Shown here one piece after another: positions 63,703 to 64,000 of a DNA stretch of 64,000 nt. Each line of letters begins with the position of its first letter. The stretch's first letter is position 1. The notes beneath the pieces are model-generated. The model saw only the letters and a list, made by a program, of their open reading frames with translations, searched no databases and was not told the DNA's origin. The DNA comes from Alloyangia pacifica. Its GTDB lineage: Bacteria > Pseudomonadota > Alphaproteobacteria > Rhodobacterales > Rhodobacteraceae. Made by a program: the position numbers and the translations under genes. The stretch lies in assembly GCF_020524285.1 (NCBI RefSeq), contig NZ_JAIVKX010000004.1, positions 248,001 through 312,000 of the forward strand, in the 5' to 3' direction.

Positions 63703-64000
63703 ATGCTGAACATGATCCGCCACGGCTCTGCCACCGACCAACCGCCGCTCCTGATCGTCCACGGGCTTTTCGGCTCCGCCCGCAACTGGGGCGTGATCTC
63801 GAAACGGCTCTCGGACCAGCGCGAGGTCATCGCGGTGGACCAGCGCAACCACGGCGAAAGCCCCTGGAGCGACCGCCACGGCTACGAGGACATGGCGGCC
63901 GACCTCGCCGAGGTGATCGAGAGCCTCGGCAGCCGCGCCGACGTGCTGGGCCACTCCATGGGCGGCAAGGCGGCCATGGTGCTGGCGCTGACCCGGCCCG
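63703..64000 (+). CDS. Alpha/beta hydrolase (partial, cut by window end)
   Basis: The first 99 codons of an alpha/beta-fold hydrolase of the YbfF-like esterase type. LLIVHGLFGSARNW lies near residue 16, VDQRNHGESP near 46, and the nucleophile elbow GHSMGGKAAM near 85-94 with Ser87. The reading frame is open to the end of the window, so the C-terminal half with the Asp and His is not visible. A diverged intergenic repeat lies just upstream. Confidence 0.9.
   Translation, partial: MLNMIRHGSATDQPPLLIVHGLFGSARNWGVISKRLSDQREVIAVDQRNHGESPWSDRHGYEDMAADLAEVIESLGSRADVLGHSMGGKAAMVLALTRP

Overview
The window is about 66% GC and reads as the chromosome of an alphaproteobacterium of the Rhodobacteraceae/Roseobacter group. 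Several things point there: the alpha-type RNase P RNA, the conserved neighbourhoods (purA-DUF2842, ftsY/yciB, pabB-pabC, an H-NOX/diguanylate cyclase pair, proteins of the DUF1127, DUF3572 and DUF983 families), and a family of intergenic repeats with a core like GGCGTATTTGGAAAGAG that I associate with this group. I cannot name the genus from sequence alone. No transposase, integrase, phage gene or CRISPR array was seen.

Layout. 1-15 kb is housekeeping and envelope: VanZ-like protein, GT8-type glycosyltransferase, tatD and an MBL hydrolase, AEC carrier, purA, MHS-type transporter, yciB, MgtC, ftsY, a lytic transglycosylase, xseA and purD. 15-25 kb holds a 5-formyl-THF cyclo-ligase, mgtE, guanine deaminase, two CAP-domain lipoproteins, 8-oxoguanine deaminase, hisN, an HTH regulator, a quinone oxidoreductase, and a LysR gene divergent from a DUF1127 gene. 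25-41 kb holds a BI-1 protein, pabB/pabC, rpmG, rnpB with a readable promoter, hydrolases, a YebC-type regulator, SLC13 and DMT transporters, a TIGR00282 phosphoesterase, a 2Fe-2S ferredoxin and CHAP and peptidoglycan-binding lipoproteins.

Two catabolic blocks follow. 41.1-44.65 kb is a five-gene minus-strand operon (mutarotase, split UxaA-type dehydratase, SDR dehydrogenase, FAH hydrolase). It fits the non-phosphorylative breakdown of L-fucose or a similar 6-deoxy sugar to pyruvate and lactate. 47.8-54.2 kb holds a LysR regulator, a Rieske oxygenase with its reductase, a TetR regulator and an old-yellow-enzyme-type demethylase. It fits stepwise N-demethylation of proline betaine (stachydrine), with glycine betaine as the alternative.

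54.6-61.7 kb is rich in signalling: tRNA-Gln, an H-NOX/diguanylate cyclase pair, a second diguanylate cyclase with degenerate receivers, and a compact operon of EF-hand protein, ECF-like sigma factor, membrane anti-sigma candidate and periplasmic sensor. The most striking observation is that the H-NOX protein has Pro where the heme-ligating His should be and has lost all of the YxSxR heme-propionate motif, yet stays translationally coupled to a cyclase with intact GGDEF and inhibitory sites. The window ends inside an alpha/beta hydrolase gene.
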